Shown here piece by piece: positions 11,175 to 23,472 of a stretch of DNA of 64,000 bases. Position 1 is the stretch's first letter. Every line of letters begins with the position of its first letter. Location: NCBI RefSeq assembly GCF_036898095.1, contig NC_090739.1, positions 59,858,301-59,922,300 on the forward strand. The letters run 5' to 3'. The position numbers were made by a program, and so were the translations under genes. Below the pieces are notes generated by a model. It made no database searches. It saw only the letters and a program-made list of their open reading frames with translations, and was not told the origin of the DNA. Source of the stretch: Palaemon carinicauda (Eukaryota; Arthropoda; Malacostraca; Decapoda; Palaemonidae).

Positions 11175-12261
11175 TTTTCCCTCATCCACTAGGAGGCTAG
11201 GCTTGCCTATATAGTTGTGATATGGCCTAACCCTATCTAGGCACAGAGTTGGTACCCCTTAAGTCACTCCTCTGCCGCCTTGGCAGTGCTTGTCCTATGT
11301 CTACAGCCTCTCTTCCTGTGCTACATCCCTCTTGCTATGGAGTCTTGACTCCCTTGCCTAGTTAGCCTATCTAGGCAGAGGTGCCACCTTCTGTCTGTGC
11401 TTCATGTCTTGCCAGCTTGATATATCTCTCTAGCTATGGAGTCTTGACTCCCTTGCTGGGTTAGTCTATCTAGACAGAGGTGCCGCCTCCTGTCTCTGCT
11501 TCCAGCCTTGTCACCTTAAGTTCTTCTAGCACTGGCTGTATGTTGGCTATGGGTCTCCCCTTCTACTGCTTTAGCTGCAGCCTTAGACTAGTCATCTGCT
11601 CTTTCCTATCCCACATCTGGGGAACATTGTCCTATGGAGTTAGTCGATTGGATCCTGCTTGGTTGTCAGAACACCCTTTGAATATTTAATTCTTAGTGTC
11701 CTGGCTGTCTTGTACAGTTCGCATTATCTTATGGGCTGCACCTCAACTTTGTGCAAGTTAATGATAATGATTAGGTCCTGGCTGGTTCTCTTATTAAATA
11801 CCTTTCACTCTTGTACTTCCCCTGATTGTGGACCCTTCCTTTGGGATTTTCCACTCTCCCACTGTTGACTTTACAAGGCGTCTTCTGCCTTGTGTCAACA
11901 TGCCTGGGGTATTGACAGAGCATTCTTTTCTGGCTACTAGAAATAGTTGCCACTTCGGGGGCAGCTGTTGCTAGTCTAGGCAGTACGATGAATGATTTTG
12001 CCTTCTTAAGCTGTTCTGATAGACCTACTCTGGAGGTTCTGGTGTTCCTTTGATGTGATCCTTTTCTCCATATCGATACCACACTGTAATCATGCTTTGC
12101 TTCATAAATCATTCCAGATTTCTGAGCTGTTTGGCATGTGTTCTATTATATTTTAGATTTAGCTATTCTTTAGTTGTAGGATTATCTAGGATAGGATATG
12201 ATTTTTTTTTCCTAATTTTAAGAAGATATGATATTTTAATGATGTACTGGTACTCATTTAC
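11175..12261 (+). other. Leader of D3
   Basis: Non-coding, pyrimidine-rich and unlike the CCGGC-rich leaders of D4 to D7. It contains an imperfect 99-bp tandem duplication (GCTATGGAGTCTTGACTCCC at about 11334 and again at 11433) and many CTATCTAGGCA-type motifs. The short ORFs here have no recognisable domain. Confidence 0.5.
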
Positions 12262-12278
12262 ATTTCTTATCTTTTCAG
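12262..12278 (+). promoter_or_regulatory. Predicted 3' splice site before D3 gag
   Basis: A polypyrimidine tract followed by CAG (TTTCTTATCTTTTCAG) ends at 12278. The gag frame is open from 12279 and no in-frame ATG occurs until 12408, already inside the zinc-binding motif. A start codon on an upstream exon is therefore likely. Confidence 0.6.
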
Positions 12279-14045
12279 GTTGCTGATGACATAGAGCGTT
12301 CTACGGTCACCTGTACCAGACGGGTCAAGTTACCCTGTGGACACAAGACCTGCCGAAAACACGCAAGTTGCCATGTTTCCAATGGTTCCACTGACTGCAA
12401 GGTTTGCATGGATCTCCTTCAAACCAGCTTCTATACCACTGATGTCTCCTTGGACGTCCGAAATCGAAGTCGAAGAACGCTCCGACACTGGGTAAGAAGC
12501 TTCCAGAAGAGCTCTCAACAAGGTGCCCCTTATATTCCTTCTCTGGAACTGAAGGACCTCCTCTTTCCCAAGACTGAGGTGTCCTCAGTTTTTGGTAACC
12601 AGTTACCGACGGTTAAACTTCCCCCGGTACCAGCAGATCATGCACATGATGAAGTCCGAGATGCCCTGCAAGTCATGAGCCTGGACACGGACGACATGTC
12701 TCCAACTTCTTATGTTTCTTCAGAGAAGGAGAGGATCCTGCTGACCACGGAAGCCTCGGAAGAGTCATTATATGTACATCAGGTGAGTGCAGCTCCCAAT
12801 GCCTCGTTACTTTCTACCCAAGCCCCAGTCTCCACCTCCACCCCAGTTCTGATATTAGATAAACCTTCGCTACCCAGTAATTTAGAACTAATGGAGTCCA
12901 TGAAAGCTTTCATGGAGAACTTAACCGCCAAATATGAACGTTCTCAAGCAGATCTAACTGCGAGGATAGAAGCTTTACAACAGGCTCCTGCTTCTAAGGC
13001 CCCCCCAGTTTTGAGCCTACCAGAATGCACAGTTAAAAACCCTTGGCACTATGCTGAGAATATGGCCTTAACCGAAGGGATCCTTCATATTGGAGATAGT
13101 TTGGGTTCCAAGCCAGTTTCGGACTTGGAATTCATTCCATTGATTGATAGCTATCCTTACTGTTACGTAAGGCTTAACCAGGAAGTGTCCATTAGGGATG
13201 ATACGATCCCTAAGGAAACGGTCATTCTGGATCATGGCAAGGCTCAATCCCTTTTGGTTAGGGAGTTAAAGACAGCTGAATTTACTAATACCCAACTTTC
13301 TGCCTTTGGCAGGAAACAGACCATTTTTGTGGACCCCAAAGATACTGTCTTCCCCTTTGTCTCTAAAAGCTTGGAGGCCGTAACAAAAGCAGTAAGGAAG
13401 AACAGACTCTTTCCAGTGCTAGAGGAATGTAAACCTGTCTCTCTACCCGTTCCTTACGATTTGAACAATTAGGAGGACGTCCAACATACATTCACTGTTA
13501 GAAAACTAGATAAAGAAGGGAGAACTGTAAGCTAAAGAGAGACTTTCTGCCTCTTTATCCTTCCAATCTTATCTAGAAATGCTTATTGGAAACTGTCCCT
13601 GCTAAAACTCACCTAATCATGTTTCATAGGGATCTCCATCCTTTCGTCCTAGCCAGAAAAGAATGTAGAGAACACTTCCTAGCCGCTGCTACGATCAGAC
13701 AAACCTAGAAAACTGATCAACTCCAATATCTGGGGGAAGGATCTCTTCCCTGAGAAGCTGGTTAAAGAAGTCATGGACAAAGCGGTTCAGGAGAATAAGA
13801 GCCTTATTGACAAGTGGGGTATTTCCTCTAAAAGAAAATTTACCCCCAATGAAGGACCTCAACCCAGGGGCAAGAAGCCCAGAAGTCACTTCAGAGGAAG
13901 AAAATCCTTTCCTGTCGCGACAGCCTTGGTTACCGCCATCCCTCAGACTGTGTACACAGTCCCCCAACAGTACGTTTCACAGTCTCCAGCCTTCAACCCA
14001 GTATATGAGAGAGCTACCACCACGTTTCACCCTGCCAAAACTTAA
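12279..14045 (+). pseudogene. DIRS gag-like ORF of D3
   Basis: Open from 12279 to a TAG at 13470 that replaces a Trp codon (relatives have W before KDV or EDV). The N-terminal zinc-binding motif is CGHKTCRKHASC with a distant C-x2-C (CKVC). RTLRHWVRSFQK corresponds to KLRKWVRGFQK of other copies, and YCYVRLNQE to DCYVRLR. After 13470 a deletion and frameshifts remove part of the conserved middle. The basic tail (ISSKRKFTPNEGPQPRGKK) is readable at 13818-13880. No function remains likely. Confidence 0.75.
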
Positions 14046-15910
14046 AGGAAGGGTCCCGGTAACAGGGGAAGGTCTGGTAGAGGCGGTTGAACTAGAGGAC
14101 GAGAAAGTAGAGACAAGACGTCCAAAGCTGCAGATCCTTCGCAAAATCAAGGAGGAGCTTCTAGTAAAGGGAAAACTTCACTTGTTCAGGGATCAATGGG
14201 AGTTCGATCCCTGGGCTCACACCATAGTCTCAAAAGGGCTAGGCTGAAAATGGAAACAGAAACCGACCCCAATTCATGAGGTTCTTTCAACCCACAAACC
14301 CCTTTCTGGTGGATTACATTCAGGACCTTCTCCGGAAGGGAATCATCCGTGCGTGCCCAAGAAATATTCGAACATTCTTTGAACTATTCTGGACTTGTCT
14401 CCACTAAACAAACTCCTTCTGAACGACAAGTTCCAGATGCTGACTATCTCGCAAATATGACCCTACTACCCCAGTGGGCTTACACCGTCTCCATAGATCT
14501 TACAGATGCCTATTGGCATCATCCGATTGGTCGGCGTTTCTCCCCCTACCTTGGTTTCAGACTGGCAAGAAAGGCCTACATATTCAAAGCTATACCCTTT
14601 GTGCTCAGTATAGCTCCAAGGATTTTCACGAAACTAGTCGAGGCCCATGTCCAACAACTTCGGAACAGAGGCCTTCAGGTGATTGTGTACCTGGACGAAT
14701 GGTTAGTCTGGGCTGCAACGAAGATAGAATGTCTTCAAACAGCCCAAGAGGTCATGAACGTCCTACAATCTCTGGGCTTCCAAATCAACCTCAAGAAGTC
14801 CAAGCTATCCCCAGCTTGGACTTCACTGGAATCTACAGTTACACACCCTTTCTCTACCACAAGACAAGAGAAAGGAAATCGCAAACTCGGTCAAGTGCCT
14901 ACTTCGTATAAAAGTACTCACCAGAGGACAACAGGAAAGGGTCTTGGGGTCGTTACAGTTTACTGCCGTGACAGACTCAATCCTAAAAGCAAGGCTCAAA
15001 GAAGCCAACAAAGTCTGGATAAAAAAGGCATCCAATGCTCGGAGAGATCTTCGCCACAAAACCCCGGACTAACTGCGGAAGCAGCTTAGGCCGTGGTCCA
15101 CTGCCAAGAGTCTATCGAATGACGTCCCTCTTCAGTACCTTTCTCCTTCCGTGGCTATTCACACGGACGCCTCAGAACAAGGTTGGGGAGGACACTTCTC
15201 TTCCAAGAAAGTGCAGGGTCAGTGGTCAATCGCATTTCAGAAGTTTCACATCAATGATCTTGAGGCTATAGCAGTGTTTCTGACTCAGAAGAGACTATGC
15301 CTAAAGATGAAATCACACGTCAAAATGGTCATCGACAACAACACAATTGTGCACTGTGTCAACAGACAGGGCTCCAGATCTTCTCAGATCAACAATGTAA
15401 TCCTAGCCATTCTCTCTTTAGCAAAAAAGAGGAAATGGCATCTTTCAGCAGTTCACCTCGAAGGGGTTCGCAATGTGATACGGACTCCCTGACGATATCC
15501 AAGCCTTAAGAAACAGAATGGTCTCTGGATGTAAAATCATTCTGTTTCATACCAAAGCAACTCCTAGAAGTGCAAATTGGTCTCTTTGTGACGAGCTTCA
15601 ACTGAAAACTTCCCTGATATGTAGCACCAAACTTCAGCCTGGAAGCAACAGGAATGGATGTGATGTCTCTGGATTGGAACCAGTGGTCTCATATCTACCA
15701 ATTTCCTCCATTCAACCTCCAACTCTAAGTACTGAAAAAACTACGGAATTTCAAGGGAACAGCAGCTCTGATGGCTCCAAAGTGCCCCAAGAACAAATGG
15801 TACCCTATTATTCTGGAACTCAACCCCTCCAAATCCCTCTACCATCTCCAGTTCTGTCCCAGGTTGTTCAACAGACAACTGTCTTTGCTTCCTCTTGGAT
15901 AACAAAAACC
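14046..15910 (+). pseudogene. DIRS pol (RT-RNase H) remnant of D3
   Basis: RT motifs: YTVSIDLTDAYWHHPIG, IAPRIFTKLVEAHVQQL and VYLDEWLVWA. The catalytic YLDD has become YLDE, and the frame shifts after about 14810. RNase H resumes at about 15151 with IHTDASEQGWGGHF, LEAIAVFLTQKRL and NNTIVHCVNRQGSRS, and stops before the last Asp motif. The downstream region is scrambled to about 15910. Inactive. Confidence 0.8.
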
Positions 15911-16899
15911 CTGTAGCTAATGATTTTCTTGCCCTCACGGCTCAAAGAAAATTAGGAGTTGCGAGGGAAAGAATTGACATCATAGAAGAGTACAAGTCCA
16001 ACACCACAAAATGACAATATTTGTCTTCCTGGAAAAAAATGGGATGCGTTCGTGAAAAGTCATCATCCTTCTTCTATTTCTATGGACTTCTGTAGTTCTT
16101 TCTTTATTTCACTACACAATCCAGGTCTAGCCTCTAAAACTATTGACTTATGTAAGTCGGCACTAACTAGACCGATCACGTATGCTTTTGATATCGAACT
16201 CAATAGCAAGCTTTTCAATAAGATCCTGAAGGCTTGTGCTATACTGAAACCTAATGCTTCTCCCAAGGCTATTTCATGGTCGTTGGATAAAGTCTTGCAC
16301 TTTGCCTCTTCGATAGATAATGCCTCTGCCTCTCTGAGAGATCTTACTCTAAAATCTATCTTTTTGCTTGCTATGGCTTCTGGTGATAGAGTCAGTGATA
16401 TTGTGGCCCTTTCAAGGGATGATGGCCACATTAATTCTCGGATTCGGGAGAGGTAAATCTTTATTCAGATCCTGCATTATTGGTGAAAAACGAACTTCCC
16501 ATGAAATGCTGGGGGCCTTGGAAAATTTTTCCACTACAGGAGGACTCTTTTCTGTGCCCCATGGAGAGCCTTAAAGCCTACCTGTTAAAGAGCCGGACCT
16601 TTAAAGGCAGTCGACTTTTTAAAGGGGAGTCGACAGGATCTAACCTTTCTCTGAACCCTCTAAGGTGCAAAGTCACCTACTTCATCAGAAGGACTGACCC
16701 GGAAAGTATTCCATCGGGTCATGACCCAAGAAAAGTTGCCTCTTCCTTAATCTTTTTCCAATCTATGTCCTTTGCAGGCTTACAAGCTTACACAGGATGG
16801 AAATCTTTAAGAGTGTTCTTCAGACATTACCTACGTCAGTTGGAAGAGATTAAACTCTTCGTGATGGCAGCTGTTAGTGTGATTAAACAAGCTTCTTAA
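15900..16899 (+). pseudogene. Tyrosine recombinase remnant of D3
   Basis: Broken at the start (TGA near 16012), then open 16052-16456 with LCKSALTRPITYAFDIEL and SGDRVSDIVALSR (first Arg). After a frameshift near 16440 it is open to TAA at 16899 with SGHDPRKVASSL (H-x-x-R) and FFRHYLRQLEE (Tyr). All catalytic residues are preserved despite the frame breaks. Confidence 0.8.
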
Positions 16900-17102
16900 G
16901 TGTTGTGCACGGACTTGTTTGGACTTTATAATTGGGACTTGCTCAGTCTACATTGTGCAAGGGGACTATGATCTTTTGTTCATATGCCCTTTTAATGTCA
17001 TAACAAGTTACAGGTAGTATTTTCTTGTTAGGTTACGACCATTACTGTTTTACTACTCATTTTCATAATTTGGGATCTGAAAACTCAGGTTTTCTGTATA
17101 TA

Positions 17103-17182
<80 letters not shown>

Positions 17183-17211
17183 TATATAATATATATATAC
17201 ATATATATACA

Positions 17212-17253
<42 letters not shown>

Positions 17254-17361
17254 AATATCTTGTTGTATTATTACTACACGTAGGTACTTTCAGAAACATT
17301 AAATGATGACTGTTCCTTTTGCATTTCCTTTCTTTTGACATGCTGTCTATATGAGATAAAA
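16900..17361 (+). other. 3' UTR of D3, proximal part
   Basis: Non-coding sequence after the YR stop, including a long TA microsatellite. It ends in ATGAGATAAAA directly against the CGGATTTTG right end of D4. The continuation is at 43733. Confidence 0.55.
17105..17251. repeat. (TA)n microsatellite
   Basis: About 147 bp of almost pure TA dinucleotides with a few interruptions (TACA, CACTG). It produces a meaningless Tyr/Ile-rich reading frame on the other strand. Confidence 0.95.
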
Positions 17362-17835
17362 CGGATTTTGAGCGAAGCGAAAAATCTATTTTTGGGTGAC
17401 ATGGCCATGACGTCCTGATGGAAGGTTCCTTCAGTAGCTTCCTGAGGGTATATATGACTACAGTGGATATTCCCAGAGAATTAAACCAAAGGTTTCACAG
17501 AATTCTAACTTCTGGCGCGAGTACCCTAAAGGTTTCCTTTAGGATATCGTTTATCAACAGGGGAAGTATGCTTAACACGCCACATGGCTATCTGCACCCC
17601 ACATAGCGTTTACGCTTCGAGGGGGGAAAGGTGGCAAGATAACTGAGGAGCCTTTGCAAAGTTATCCTCCTACGTTACTATTACGGTACCTCGCGACGTA
17701 AACAAACGGCAGCCATAGCTGTCCGCCATCTTGACTGTCCGTCCTCTTCATTCCATATTCAGCGTTTCTGCCAGCCTCCACGAGACAATATGAAAGGGAG
17801 GGGCCTGACAGGCTGAATTAGAACCAGTAGGGCGG
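17362..17835 (-). repeat. Right ITR of D4
   Basis: The outer end CGGATTTTGAGCGAAGCGAA is followed by about 370 bp that are the inverted copy of the D4 left ITR at 43360-43732 (for example TTCTAACTTCTGGCGCGAG on + here and its complement near 43605). Confidence 0.88.
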
Positions 17836-17932
17836 GTCCGTCAGGACGTCATGGCCATCTCACCAAAAAATAGATTTTTCGCTTCACTCAAAATCCGTTT
17901 TTTGGGCTCAAGCCATGACGTCCTGATGGAAG
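17836..17932 (-). repeat. ICR of D4
   Basis: It contains the complement of the outer right end (TTTTTCGCTTCACTCAAAAT) directly joined to TTTTTTGGGCTCAAGCC, the outer left end sequence, as an imperfect 95-bp palindrome. One or two mismatches with the ends of D4 itself show some decay. Confidence 0.85.
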
Positions 17933-18713
17933 TGTACCAGAGAATTAGTGTATCGTGGTTTTCCCCATTTCAAAGTGCCTTCTACTTCAAACAATATTCC
18001 TTTGGTCTGATGACCTTAGAGACCGTGACATCTCCGTTATATGTCACTACCAGTGGCATAAACAATGACATGGCTTCCTGCCCCCCTGGCAGGGAGGTCC
18101 TGTTTGGAAAAGAGGAACATCTCAAAGTACCCTGATGAAGATAAACTCACCTGGATGCGAGGATCATGCCGGTCCCGTAGACAGATCGGAAGGTTAAATA
18201 TTTGTGTAGGAACAATATTTCACTTGCTTGGTGAGCATATTTCAGACAGGATAATTATTATATATAATATAATAACGAATAATTAGGGGCATTGAAACAC
18301 AGTAATAGCAATTTATTTTCATATGGAAAGGCAAAATAAGACGCATATGGTAAATAAAATATCTATTTTGTTCAAGAAATTGCAATAAAGTAAAATAAGG
18401 TAAATAATTTACAATAAAATTGTTGAATAACAGACATAGATCATGAACTGAAAGACGGTGATGTGGAATCTGAAAGGAAAGAATTTGCCTTTATACACAT
18501 AAGTTCCTGGGGAACGAAAGTCTTTAAGAGTCACAATACACTTCATGTCCAAGAACATGTGGCACACGGGTTAGAATCTATGTCACTTCACCATGAGGAA
18601 GAACAGTCTTTTGTGACACTAAGTGTCACCTGAAATCACTATGTATCGCACTAGGGTCAACACAGACACCCATTGAGTTAGAGTCCCGAAATAACTCGCT
18701 GTTCTATGCAGCA
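17933..18713 (-). other. 3' UTR of D4
   Basis: About 780 bp, A/T-rich, non-coding. At about 18019-18023 it contains GAGACCGTGACATCTCC, the uninterrupted version of the site in which the BEL element inserted in D7. Confidence 0.65.
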
Positions 18714-19935
18714 CTAAGCAGCTGGTTTCAATACACTACCTGCTGCTACTACGAATCTTTTAACTTCGTGCACCTGCTTCGCATAGTGTTTAAAGAACAC
18801 TCTTGAGGATTTCCAGCCTGTGAAGGATTGGAGGCTTTCGAAATCCATACCTTGGAAAAATTTAGAGAAGAGGCAACTTTCCTAGGATCATGACCTGCGG
18901 GTGTACTGTCAGGATCTGCTCTGCGAATAAAGTAAGTGATTTTCGCCCTTAGTTGTTTAAGTGACAGGTCACTACCAGATGTTTAACCTTTAAAAAGCTG
19001 TCCTCCGCCAAAGTCTGAAGTTCTTCGAAGATACAGTAGACCTTAAGACTCTCCACTGGGCATAAAGAGACATCTTCCTTCAGAGGGCAGATTCTCCAAG
19101 GTCCCCATCTCTTGGTGGGGAGTTCATTTTTGGCAAGAAACGTAGGGTCAGGGAAGAGGGTAAGTTCCCCTGTGTCGGCGAACTATGTCTGGCCCTCTTC
19201 TCTTGATAATGCCACTATTTCACTGACTCGGGCTCCCGATGCGAGAGCAAAAAGGAAAATTACTTTTTGAGTCAAGACTTTCAGAGGGCAAGATTCGTTG
19301 TCCAAGCTAGAGGCAAAATGGAGCACCTTATCCAGGGACCAGGTGATGGGTTTTGGTGGAGGTGCAGGACGGAGTCTAGCACATGCCTTTGGAAGTTTGT
19401 TAAAGATTTCGTTGGACAAATCTATTTGGAAGGCGTACAGTAGTGGTCTTGTCAAGGCCGATTTACAAGTGGAAATTGTGTTGGCCGCCAAACCTTGTCC
19501 ATGAAGGTGAATAAAGAAAGACATACAAAAATCTATGGAGGTTTCCGTAGGGTTTTTTGCCTTGACAAAGGACACCCACTTCTTCCAGGATGATTCATAT
19601 TGCCTTCTGGTAGACTTTGTTTTGTATTCCTCTAGGAAGTCTAAACTTTTCTTCGAGATTCCAAACCTTTTCTCCACGGCTAGGGAGAGAAAATCATGAG
19701 ATGAAGATCTTGGACTTTCTTTGATGAATCGAAAACAGTCGACTTCTGCACCTGCTGGGAGAGAACTGGGCCCGGCAGAGGGATCAGCTTGGGTTGTAGC
19801 TCCAGGACTAGGGGAAACCAGTTGCTCCGGGGCCACTTGGGAGCCACTAGGGCTGCTGTTCCCTTGAAGGTTCTCAGTTTGGAGAGGACTTTCAGCAGAA
19901 GATTGGGTAGAGGGAACAGGTAAATCTTGGACCAT
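18714..19935 (-). pseudogene. Tyrosine recombinase of D4 (frameshifted)
   Basis: Open from 19935 down to 19183: FGISKKSLDFLEEYK, KWVSFVKAKNP, STCKSALTRPLLYAF and ASGARVSEIVALSR with the first catalytic Arg. A frameshift near 19185 separates the C-terminal part, which still shows GHDPRKVASS (near 18890) and the KHYAKQ Tyr motif (near 18795). The normal stop TAG is at 18714-18716. Confidence 0.85.
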
Positions 19936-21560
19936 CTGTTCCAGTCCAGGGTCATGGCGTCCGCTGCTTACGCTTTGGGGTCCTCATATGGGGCCACATA
20001 TCGAGGAAGTTGATTGTTGTCGCTCATCGCGAAGAGGTCGATCTGCAGTTCCGGGACTTGACGGGAGATGAAGGAGAATGATCTTGTGTCTAGGGACCAT
20101 TCCGACTCTATGGGGCTTGTCCTCGATAGAGCGTCCACCGACACATTGCGAAATCCTTGCAGGTGAACTGCAGACAAGTGCCATTTTTTCTTGTCCGCCA
20201 GGCGGAAAATGGGCAAAAGCACTTGGTTGAGGTGGGGCGATCTTGACCCCTGACGGGTGAGACATCTGACTACCACGGAGCTGTCCAGAGTTAGACGAAT
20301 GTGGATCGAAGGACGAGGAGATAGTTTCTTCAGAGTGAGAAGAACCGCCATGGCCTCCAAGATGTTGATCTGAAACGTCTTGAACAGGGGAGACCATGTT
20401 CCTTGAACTTGTCGTTGGTGGGAGTGACCCCCCCATCCCTCTAGCGAGGCATCCATGTGGATGTTTATCGATGGAGGTGGTGGTTGAAGAGGGACAGATC
20501 TTTTCAAGGTCCTCGTTTCTGACCCCGGCTTGAGGAGTGAGCGAAGCCTGTTTGGTAGGGGTCTTTTGAGATCTCTTCGAGCGATGGATGCGTTTCGTCT
20601 CCAGACTCCTGGAGCATCCTTTAGCTGTGCTCGTAACACTGGGTTTGTCACTGAGGCGAACTGTAGGGAGCCAAGTACATGCTCCTGCTGTCGTCTTGAA
20701 ATCCATTTAGTTTTGAGAAGTCTTTTGACAGTCCCGGCTATTTCCTTCCTTTTCTTCAGAGGGATGGAAAGGCGGTGTGACTGAAGATTCCAATGTATTC
20801 TTAACCATTAAAACTTCTGAGCTGGAGACAGGCGAGACTTCTTGGTGTTGATTTTGAAACCCAGATGTTCCAGGAATTGGGTCACCTTTCTGCAGGCTCG
20901 CGAACAATCTTCTGATGATGTCGACCAAACCAGCCAATCGTCGAGGTAAGCCATCACCTGGACGCCTTGAAGGCGTAGCTGGTGGACGATCGTGTCTGCT
21001 AGTTTCGTGAAGATTCTTGGAGCCACGTTGAGCCGAAGGGCATGGCCCTGAAGGTGTAGTTTCTTCTTTGGAGCCCGAATCCTAGGTAGGAGGAAGCTTG
21101 ACAATTCATTGGAATGTGCCAATAGACATTCGCCAGGTCTATTGAGACCGTGTAGGCCTTGTGAGGCAGTAGGGCTCTTATATGTTGAAGAGTCAGCATC
21201 TTGAATTTGTTGTTCACAATGAACTTGTTGAGAGGGGACAAGTCGAGAATGACTCTGAGCTTGTCTGAGTCCTTCTTGGGAACACAAAACAGTCTTCCCT
21301 GGAACCTGGTGGACTTTACCCTCTTGATCACCTTCTTGTTCAAGAGTTCTAGGACATATTCTTCTAGGATGGGAATTAAGGGCTGGAAGAATTGGTAGAA
21401 GGTTGGAGGTGGTTGTATCCAGCTCCACCCTAGTCCCTTCTTGATGATGCTGTGTGCCCAAGGATCGAAAGTCCAACAATCCTGAAAATGGCGGAGTCTT
21501 CCTCCCACCGGAAGCACTTCATTGCTTCAGGTTTCCCGAGGGTTTGCTATCTCAGCCGCT
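19680..21560 (-). pseudogene. DIRS pol (RT-RNase H) of D4
   Basis: RT begins near SNEVLPVGGRLRHFQD (21545) and is open to 20999 with SIDLANVYWHIPMN, where Asp-Val replaces the usual Asp-Ala. A frameshift near 21040 follows, then MAYLDDWLVWSTS with intact YLDD. RNase H (IHMDASLEGWGGHS, LEAMAVLLTLKKL, LDSSVVVRCLTRQGSRS, VSVDALSR) is open at 20651-19968, with another frame break before IYLFPLPNLLLKVLSKL. It ends LMIFSP at 19680, overlapping the YR coding region as in D5 and D6. Confidence 0.85.
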
Positions 21561-23454
21561 TGCTCCCCTTCCTCCTCTGCCTCTGGAAGGGCGACGAGAG
21601 GAGAGTCTGCCAGAGCCTCTACCTCTGGGACGAAAGGTAGTGGACTGTCTTTTGTAGGCAGGGGTGAAGACCGGTGATTGGGACACCACCGGCTGAGGGA
21701 CCAGCTGAAAGGTCTGCTGTGGCTGGGCCACTATCTGGGGAGTAGCGGGAGCCGGAAACTGGCGTTTGGGTTGACGCTGTTGGGGTCTAGGTTTAGAGGA
21801 TTTTCTCTTAGGTTGGGGGCCTTCATCCTGAGAGGACTTTCTCTTACGGGACATGCCCCACTTGTTGAGAAGGTTCAGATTCTCAGTGGCAGCCTTGTCC
21901 ACAATCTCCTTAACTAAAGCCGTTGGGAAGAGATGTTTGCCCCAGATGTTGGAGGAGATCAGTTTCCGGGGTTCGTGTTTCACCGCTGCATTGGCGAACA
22001 CGAACTCTCTACAGGCTCTCCGGGCCTTGATGAAGCTATACAAATCCTTCATCACGGTCACAAGGTGGGTCTTAGCAAGAACCATGTAGAAGTCCGGGAC
22101 CCGAATGTCCCTGGCCATTGCTTCAAGTTGAACTTGAAGGGATAGGGAGGCCGCTAGCCTCTCCTTTGTGTCCTGTTCCCTACGCAGTAGATGGTCGTTC
22201 AGCTTGGGGAGATCTTCGTTGAAATGACGGCCAGCGATGTCAGGTTCCAACTTCCCAACCGTGAAGGTAAGCTGGATATCCTTCCAGCTTTTATCGTCAG
22301 GGGGGTAAGGCGAGGGAGAGAGGCCTACACTCCTCCAGTGTAGGGCAGGGCTTTCCTTCCTCCACCGCCTTCAAGACCGCGTTTAGAGCCTTTTCTATGA
22401 AGGGAAAGATCATGGTAGGAGGAGCAAGAAAGGATGGATACTTCTTGCTCAATGCCGGCATCTTTGAGTTAATGAAGCCTCGGCTCTTGAGGCAATCAGC
22501 GAGCATAGCCTGGGCCTTAGAGTGCTCGAAAACCATCACTTCTTTAAGTTCGGTCTCCTCCCTGGAAGCCGGTTTGGACCTGAGTCTGACATACCAGTCC
22601 GGATATGCTTCAGAGCTCGGGTAGAACTCTACCTCTTCGAGGGGGACGGCACCCAATTTGTCGTTGATGAAAATTCGGCCCTTCGTTACCGGCATGTGCT
22701 CGGCATACCTCCAGTGATTCGACACCGAGCAAGGAGGAAGCTGTTTGACCAAGATTTTCTTCGGTTGCTTCCAGCCCATAAAATGTCTCTTGAGGTCCTC
22801 TTGGCCCTTGCAGAACCTCTCATCCATGAGTGCCACAAGGACCTGGATGGTATCTTGGGTGGTTGGCAGCACAGGAAGCGAAGCAGCAGAGGTAGAGGGA
22901 ACTGGTTCCTCGACCACAGCAGAAGGCGGAAAGGGTGCTCGGGCAACCTCGCCCTCTGAATCAGAGAACTCCACCTGGTCCTCTTCTTCCTCCTGACCCT
23001 CAGTCATGAGGGTCCTTTCGGTATTTTCGGACACGTCCGACATCCCCTCCACCTCGTCGATGTGACAGCCTTGGAGAGCGGCCGTAACGTCCGGTTCAAC
23101 CGTAAGTTGAACACAGGGGATCTCGTCCTTAGGGATCACGGCATCAGCCGATGCCTTAGGGAAGAGAAGGGCCCTCATCTTCTCGTTGGGGAGATAAGGC
23201 CCTGCAGCATTCTTCTGGAAACCGCGCACCCACTTGCGCAGTTTCTCTCGTGCATTGTCCCGGGCCTCCGCGGACAGAGGGTTGTCGAAAGCCTCATCAA
23301 GAAGGCTTTTGCAGACTGAACAAGTTTGCGGATCCCAATACTTGAGATTCCCTTTCCTGGTGGCACAGGTGGTGTGGGTCCGGCTCGCCAGATGCCCATA
23401 AAAGTCAGAGCGACGAACTCCACAGAAGGAGCTCTCACACTTCACGTACTCCTC
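21552..23454 (-). pseudogene. DIRS gag-like ORF of D4
   Basis: Starts at the splice acceptor (exon from 23454). The first codons are EEYVKCESSFC with GTG where D6 has ATG, so there is no local start codon. The zinc-binding motif lacks one Cys (HLASRTHTTC, Ser for Cys). The frame is open to a frameshift in a G-run near 22297-22305 and then 22250-21552 to the basic tail (MSRKRKSSQDEGPQPKRK) and an RG-rich end (RPSRGRGGRG). Homologous over its length to D6 gag. Confidence 0.85.
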
Positions 23455-23472
23455 CTGTAAAAAAAAGATACA
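23455..23472 (-). promoter_or_regulatory. Predicted 3' splice site before D4 gag
   Basis: On the - strand, ATCTTTTTTTTACAG is followed by GAGGAGTACGTGAAG. The pyrimidine tract and AG are at the same place relative to gag as in D3, D5, D6 and D7. Confidence 0.6.

Larger units (their letters stand above)
11175..17361 (+). mobile_element. DIRS-type YR retrotransposon D3, main part (divergent family)
   Basis: A + strand element with leader, splice acceptor, gag, pol and YR, clearly homologous to the other copies but much more diverged in sequence. Its 3' UTR is cut at 17361 by D4 and resumes at 43733, where a DIRS ICR in the same orientation appears. No left ITR is visible. It is the oldest host in the nest. 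Confidence 0.75.

Noticed and set aside
17063..17341. Tyr/Ile-rich 92-codon ORF on the - strand
   Set aside because: It is a translation of the TA microsatellite and carries no gene signal.
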